Made by a program: the position numbers and the translations under genes
Shown: one piece after another, positions 58,705 to 64,000 of the stretch
Layout: every line of letters starts with the position of its first letter
Position numbering within the stretch: position 1 is the stretch's first letter
From: Pratylenchus scribneri
Lineage: Eukaryota > Nematoda > Chromadorea > Rhabditida > Pratylenchidae
NCBI GenBank assembly: GCA_030063045.1
Contig: JAQSEB010000041.1
Location: forward strand, 62,001 to 126,000
Direction of reading: 5' to 3'
DNA: 64,000 nt
Notes under the pieces: model-generated
Databases searched by the model: none
What the model was told of the DNA's origin: nothing
What the model saw: only the letters and a program-made list of their open reading frames with translations

Positions 58705-60085
58705 ATGTGCCGTCGTCTTTTGGTGCTGCTGCTGGCCATCTTCGTTTTCGTCCTCGAGCCAAATTTGCTTGAAGGTGAAATATAGGAAAGAAAGAAGGGA
58801 AAAAAATGGGTGGGATATGGTAATAAAAAATAGGAAATATTTAATTGGAAAAATTATTGAAAATAATGGAAAGATTATACTGGGTTTAGTGGTTTTTCCT
58901 AGACCAACAGACAACCACATCCTATACCGTATATCCAATCGATAAATCTCGTCAAGATGCATCATTTGATAATGATTTTGTGTTTAACCAATTCTAATAA
59001 CTTAGTTTTGAATTAAACCGTTTAAAACCATTTAATTGCTGACCAAACCATAACCAAAATGTGGTTTAAACGGTTTAAAACCCTTTAATTGTTGACCAAA
59101 CAAAAATGTGGTTTAAACGGTTTAAAACCCTTTAATTGTTGACCAAACCAAAATGTGGTTTAAGCCGTTTAAAACCATTTAATTGTTGACCAAACCAAAA
59201 TGTGGTTTAAACCGTTTAAAACCCTTTAATTGTTGACCAAACCAAAATGTGATTTAAACCGTTTAAAACCCTTTAATTGTTGACCAAACCAAAATGTGAT
59301 TTAAACCGTTTAAAACCCTTTAATTGTTGACCAAACCAAAATGTGGTTTTTATAAGCAAAAGGCATTTTCCCCCTTTTATTCATTAGGCTGTTTTTTCAA
59401 TATTCATTTGATTTCCCTTTTCTTCATTGTCAGGCGATCAAAACATTGGCCAAACAACAAAGTTGGCGGTATCGATTTCCGAACTGATGGAGAAAAGCGA
59501 TACGGATTTGCGCGACCAAACGGAGGCGGAATTGGCGCATCATCGAGCTGAAGTGGCACGGCAACAAGCCGAGCTGGCAAGACAGCGGACCGCGCTGAGA
59601 GCTCAGAGGGCCGAGCTCGCAAAACAAATTGAAGGTTACTTTATTTTTTGGCACTAAAACAATTTGCGACTTCAAATAAATCAGAAAAACCGGTTTTAGA
59701 CCCCACAAACTTTATACAATTTTGTAGATCTCACCGAGACGCATCGATGGGTATATAAAATGTTATCCCAAAATTAAATTGGTTTAAAACCAAAAACTAG
59801 AAAATATGGTTTAAGCGGTTTAATATTTTTTTTAATTTTGACTAAACCATAACCAAATTATATACTATTCGATGCGTCTCGATGAGATCTACAAAATTAT
59901 ATATAAAGTTTGTGTGGTCTAAAACCGGGTTTCTAATTTAATAGAAGTCGAAAAATGGTGCCAAAAAAATATTTTCCCAAATTGAAGAGATCCGCGCGGA
60001 GGAAGATCGTCTCGAACAGCTGCGGCAACGTATTCAACGGCAAATTAATTGGCGCCGCAACATCAACAAACAGCGTCGTGGGTGA
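58705..60085 (+). CDS. Secreted coiled-coil protein, three exons
   Basis: Exons 58705-58774, 59434-59634 and 59988-60085 join in phase to 122 aa. A signal peptide (MCRRLLVLLLAIFVFVLEPN) leads into a mature protein that is nearly all charged coiled coil: 'AELAHHRAEVARQQAELARQ', then 'RTALRAQRAELAKQIEEI' and 'RAEEDRLEQLRQRIQRQI', with Leu, Ala and Ile at heptad positions. It ends in a basic tail (NKQRRG). There are no cysteines in the mature part. It lacks a known family. A short secreted protein with its own intron-borne repeats in a cluster of small genes would fit a secretion or effector role, but this is inference. Exon 2 is GC-rich compared with its surroundings. Confidence 0.68.
58870..59350. 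repeat. MITE family M47 copy with about seven 47-bp units
   Basis: The largest expansion in the window: units follow one another every 47 bases from about 59020 to 59345. It lies in intron 1 of the secreted coiled-coil gene. Confidence 0.88.
59666..59955. repeat. Fold-back element, family F2, copy 3
   Basis: Arms with CGACTTCAAATAAATCAGAA and the inverse near 59935-59955; inner parts around GAGACGCATCGATGGG. It lies in intron 2 of the secreted coiled-coil gene. Confidence 0.75.
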
Positions 60086-60469
60086 TTTGTGGATGTGGCC
60101 TTAAAGAATTTATTGTGTGTGAGAAGAGAACATAAATACAATTAATTGATCAAATACAATTTTTTGAAGGAAAAAACTATTTTAATTATTTATAAGTTTT
60201 TCATGAACAAATAAAAGTGTTTTCTGTTTTCTGATTTCTAATTATGATTTTTAAATAAATTTATTATTTGAGAATAAATTTTTGTATGGATAATAATGGG
60301 CATTTTATAATATCTGTGACGATTTTTGGTAATAAAAAAATTTGGAAAAATCACCCCGAAGGAAAATATCTTGATATAAACTTTTTTGTCAAAAAAAAAC
60401 ACTGATTTTGGCAAAAACTTTCGTGTCGAAAAATATTATATTTTTGAGGCCATATAACTTGGCCATAAC

Positions 60470-61119
60470 TAAGGCCCGGATAGTTATGCAAATGCATATT
60501 TTTTTCCTGGCATTGTAACGTGTTTATATGAATAAAAAAAATAGTTTTTAACTTTGTCTGGTGCCGAAAACGTGTATTTTAAGATGCATATTTTTGCATA
60601 TTTTCGACTTTTTATGCATATTTGCATATTTTGCATTTTTTCCGCATATTATGCATATTTTGTCATTTTTAGGGAAATTTTCAATCAAAAATGCAATAAA
60701 AATGAAAATTTTAGAATTGAGATTTAATAAATTGCATTAAATTTGTCAAAAAAATCTTGAAAAGATAAAAAAAATTTGCATTTTTGGTTTTCAATTGATA
60801 AAAATAGCCAATCTTGGCAGCTGAAAATTTTTGGCTGAATAGCGGAGAGAGTAGTCTTTCGAATGCAAACTTACGTGGGGTCTAGAGTTCGAATCCTGTC
60901 ACATATAAATATTTTTTTGGACGAAAAAACCTATTTAAAGCTATTTTAAGCATTTTTCTCTGAAAATGTAGTAAAATTGGTTTTGAAAAATTCAAAAAAT
61001 TGCTATAAAGGCAGAAAAATTCAATTTTATTTGCATATTTTTGTGCATATTTTTCATTTTTTGTGCATATTTTATGCGCATATTTTGCTGTTTTTAAATG
61101 CATAACTATCCGGGCCTTA
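60470..61119. mobile_element. Nested hAT-like MITE with 8-bp target duplication
   Basis: Inverted ends TAAGGCCCGGATAGTTATGC and the reverse (ATAACTATCCGGGCCTTA). The direct repeat GCCATAAC flanks at 60462-60469 and 61120-61127. Length 650 bases. The inside has TGCATATTTTTGCATATT repeats and a tRNA-like SINE near 60845-60905. Confidence 0.88.
60845..60905 (+). repeat. tRNA-like SINE inside the nested MITE
   Basis: AGAGTTCGAATCC (box B-like) near 60883 is followed by CATATAAATATTTTTTT, a possible pol III end. Confidence 0.45.
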
Positions 61120-61689
61120 GCCATAACTAGGTGTTTAGGATTAGGTTTAGGGCAGGCATGGGATTAGGGGCTAAAAGGTATCTTAAAGAAGTCTGATTTG
61201 GCCAAGTTATATGGCTTCAAAAATATAATATTTTTCGACACGAAAGATTTTTGCCAAATTCAGTGTTTTTTTTTTGCCAAATTAAATGACTGCCATTTGG
61301 AATAATGCAATAATATATTTATTTATTTTATTTGTTTCTTTAATTCAATTTCGGTTTTTTTTGGGAATAAAAATGTTTCTTTAATTTCAAATAAGAATAT
61401 ATTTTTACCCTTTGAATTGTGCGTCAAATACGATTAGATTTCCCACATTTTAATTTCAAAAAATTAATTCTGATTTTTAAATTTATTCTGATTTGTAATT
61501 CTGATTTTTGAAATAAATTTGGCATTTGAGAATAAATTTTTTTGTTTTTAATGAGCATTACAAATACCTATGTCAATTTTTTATCACAATAAAATTTGGA
61601 AAAATCACCCCGAAGGAAAAATATTTTGGCAAAAATAAATGCTGGTAGAAGAAAAGAAGTCAGAGGATTCGGCAATTAATAATTTTTGT

Positions 61690-62387
61690 GGGGTAATTAC
61701 TTACATTGGACTTTATTTTTTAAATCTAAATTCGTCATCCATTCATCACTTTCCACATAATTTGAGTATTTATTGCTTTTTAAACTGCTTCAAAATTATG
61801 CTAGGTGAATCATTTTTCGAAATAAAATTTTCATTTTGATAATTTTTGTTCCTAATTTCTACTTTTTCCTACTAATATTAATTTTATGGAGACATAAATT
61901 ATGTATTAAATTTTAAAATTATAAAGTTGTCATTTATTATTATGTCAATGCCAATAATGACGAATAATGTCTAAAGGCCTTTCCTATTTTTTTACTGTAC
62001 TACCCGCACTTTTTGCCTAATCAGTAATTATCCTACCTTGTAAATCAAACATTGCCCCCAATATGCCTCAATTGCCTTTAACTTAACCCACCCTTTTTCC
62101 TCCCTATCCCTCTTTTTTACCCTTCACTTTTTTTTCCACATTTGGCATTCCTACCGTATTGAGAACTTTTGGGTCCGGGAGTCTTGCGATATACACCATT
62201 CGACTCCTCTCGTTGAGCTGATTGCCCCATAATCACTTTAGCCCAAGATTAGGAAGGGTTTAGGGACTATATATGCCCCAACCATCTTTCCCTTTTTTAT
62301 AATCATTCCCTTTTATGCGCATTTGCCCATTTTTTTTTTTGAATCTCTTTCACTCATTCAGATATCAAAGCATTTTTTTTATTCAAA
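61690..62387 (+). promoter_or_regulatory. Upstream block C of the small-gene cluster
   Basis: Matches block A (55850-56727) and block B (57830-58704) over about 700 bases. Shared marks in order: 'TTTAAATCTAAATTCGTCAT', 'CATTTTTCGAAATAAAATTT', 'TACTTTTTCCTACTAATA', 'TTATGGAGAC', 'CCTAATCA', 'CACCCTTTTTCC' and an acceptor-like TTCAG or ATCAG just before the start. The repeat of the 5' region before unlike proteins suggests shared regulation. Confidence 0.6.
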
Positions 62388-62633
62388 ATGCCAAACTGGT
62401 ACATCAAGGGTGGTGGTGGGGTTTGGAAATGCTTGGCTAAGAAGAAATTCAAGAAGTCCATCAGCAGGAAACGGAGCAAAGGCAAACAACAAAAGTGCAA
62501 CCACCCAAACGTGATCATGTTCATCAAATCAATGATGGCCGTAATAATCGGAGGAATCATCGTCTGTGCAATTTTCAGCGTACAAATTTTGGCAATGTTC
62601 ATGTTTGGCAATATTGAAGACGACGAAGAATGA
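62388..62633 (+). CDS. Small basic single-span membrane protein, paralogue 2
   Basis: An 81-aa single-exon frame. Basic N-terminus with a GGGG run (KGGGGVWKCLAKKKFKKSIS, then RKRSKGKQQK), one membrane span (MAVIIGGIIVCAIFSVQILA), then MFMFGN and an acidic end (EDDEE). It shares layout and many residues with the protein at 56728, but it has a longer start and an extra Cys in the span. ATG follows an acceptor-like CATTCAG by about 27 bases. No known family. Confidence 0.66.
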   Translation: MPNWYIKGGGGVWKCLAKKKFKKSISRKRSKGKQQKCNHPNVIMFIKSMMAVIIGGIIVCAIFSVQILAMFMFGNIEDDEE

Positions 62634-64000
62634 ATGAATGAATGAATAAAGAGAGGGGAAAAGGACAAAAATATACAGAAGGAATGAATGAATAAAAGTG
62701 AGAAGGACAAAAGGGATAAATTTGGAACAAATGCAATAATTTTTGTAAAAAAATGTTTCTTTAATTCAATTTTATTTTTTTTGGTGGAATAAAAATATTT
62801 TATATTACTTATTAGGAATAATTGACCTTTAAATTGTATTTGTTCTGTTACCGCCAAAATTGGAAATTAAGCCAAAACCGGAAATTACAAACTATTTCGT
62901 TGTAAGAAACAGAGCACAAACCGGACCTTAATCCTTAGCCCTTACCCTTAAACCACTAACCTAAACTTAATTTTTGTTCCTCTGCTTCTTTCAGCAAGAT
63001 AGTGTTTCAAATTTTGGTAGTGTCATTGTCATAAGTATAAAATAAGATGATGTTTTTCGTTTTCCTTTTTCCATATTTTGGTTTCTAAAAATTTATTCTA
63101 ATTAGGAATTGATGTCTAATAAGTTTGATTCTGAATTCTGATTGTTCTTTTTTCAATTCTGATTTGTAATTTTGATTTTAAATTCTGATTTCTAGGTTCA
63201 TTCTGATTTATAGTTTCCATTGTTTATAAAGATGTTGTTCTTGGAAATGAAGTCAATTTTTAGATGTAAAATTTAACCAATCATTCAAATCAATCAAAAT
63301 TAAAATGATGCATAATTTGTGAGAACAAATCAACATCGTGGATGGGGATTTTTGCTTTTTATTCATCATCGTGGTCCATTCCATTTTTTGTGCTTGGGGG
63401 CTCCCTTTTTTGCTTGTTCAACGTCCAAAAATGCCACCATTGAATGGGACAGCGCGATTGGGGCGGCTGAGGATGAAGGAGGGTTCAGCAGCGACAAAGT
63501 GGCCTCCACCTCCATTATTGGTACTTCTTTTGCCATAAATGCCACCGGAATAGGGCAACATTGCTGCCGCCCGTTTGCCATAAATGCCGCCTAATTAATA
63601 ATTTTTGAATAAATTCATAAATGTAAGTGTTGCGGCCAATTTTAAAAATCGGCCAATTCTGGAAATGGCTGTAACTTTGGCCAATCAATTTCGGAAATCT
63701 CGACTTCTAGATATCCGAAAAACTTGAGAATAAGCTCATTCGACTCAGTATGGTCAATTTAATCTATGAAATTTCTAATTTTAAACCAATTTGAGATCAT
63801 TTTGAAAAAGTGAACCGTTATTTAAACCCAAACCGGTTTAGATTTATATAGCTCATCAACTTAGAGACTTGAAAATAGGCTCATTCGACTCAGCCTAGTC
63901 GAATTTATCTATGAAAGTTTAAAACCGGTTTGAGCTTGTTTTGGAAAAAGCTGAACCATTATTTAAAGCCAAACCGGTCTTAGTTTAATAACTTTCCCTA
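62634..64000. other. Right-end spacer, no firm gene
   Basis: AATAAA near 62645 and again near 62691 may end the small gene. Short open frames at 63319-63594 have no ATG start that leads to a plausible protein. A diverged F4 fold-back arm occupies 63645-64000 and runs out of the window. Confidence 0.5.
63645..64000. repeat. Family F4 repeat, cut by window edge
   Basis: Shares GGAAATCTCGACTTCTAG, 'AAGCTCATTCGACTC' and 'AACCCAAACCGGTTTAG' with the copy at 52000. A second partial arm begins at about 63855 (ACTTGAAAATAGGCTCATTC). Confidence 0.65.

Larger units (their letters stand above)
60400..61265. mobile_element. Outer fold-back element holding a nested MITE
   Basis: About 65-base inverted arms start CACTGATTTTGGCAAAAACT and end with the reverse (CCAAATTCAGTG). 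The arm includes CTTTCGTGTCGAAAAATATT. The inside is occupied by the element at 60470-61119. Confidence 0.8.
60086..62387. other. Spacer with nested inverted elements and upstream block C
   Basis: No gene seen. Contains the outer fold-back at 60400-61265, the inner MITE at 60470-61119 and upstream block C at about 61690-62387. Confidence 0.55.

Noticed and set aside
63319..63594. A possible small secreted protein near the right edge
   Set aside because: The open frames with a signal-like stretch start without ATG, the nearest ATG frame stops after about 31 codons, and no splice pattern rescued it.

Overview
The window reads as AT-rich nuclear DNA of a nematode. The genes have many short GT-AG introns, several start codons follow acceptor-like T-rich/AG sites (possible spliced leader), and the proteins match animal families such as strawberry notch, SET8, TMEM131, glutathione reductase, MRPL35 and YKT6. 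A tylenchid-like clade IV nematode is my guess. I could not run a search, so all family names come from motif recognition and spliced reading frames.

Bases 1-9150 are the right part of a Polinton/Maverick virus-like element. Nine intact genes run on the minus strand: major capsid protein, a pVI-like core protein with an adenain-type cleavage motif, a capsid/fibre-like protein with a large repeat insertion, DD35E integrase with a chromodomain-like tail, a disordered basic protein, a small basic core protein, packaging ATPase, a CxxC protein and a FLYWCH-like protein. No polymerase B or protease gene is in view, so the element probably continues to the left. A degenerate AT tandem array lies at its right side.

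From 9.7 to 27 kb the cellular genes are a small membrane protein (+), a 15-exon strawberry-notch helicase gene (-) lacking the family's C-terminal part, an H4K20 methyltransferase of the SET8/set-1 type (+), and an eight-exon gene (+) for a complete bacterial LigD-type polymerase/primase domain. That last gene is the most unexpected and looks like an old gene transfer that gained introns.

From 27.4 to 43.9 kb there is one 30-exon TMEM131 gene (-), whose phases close to a 1749-aa protein. From 46.5 to 54.3 kb come glutathione reductase, mitochondrial ribosomal protein L35 and YKT6, all (+); the last two are 108 bp apart, as in a nematode operon. From 56 to 62.6 kb, three related upstream blocks lead to three small genes: two paralogous single-span membrane proteins and one secreted coiled-coil protein.

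Introns and spacers are packed with non-autonomous elements: hAT-like MITEs with 8-bp target duplications (one nested in another repeat), a MULE-like fold-back with 9-bp duplications, a family with an internal 47-bp minisatellite that sits in an intron of nearly every long gene, GAT-rich fold-backs seen only in the glutathione reductase gene, and tRNA-like SINEs with box B and T-run ends.
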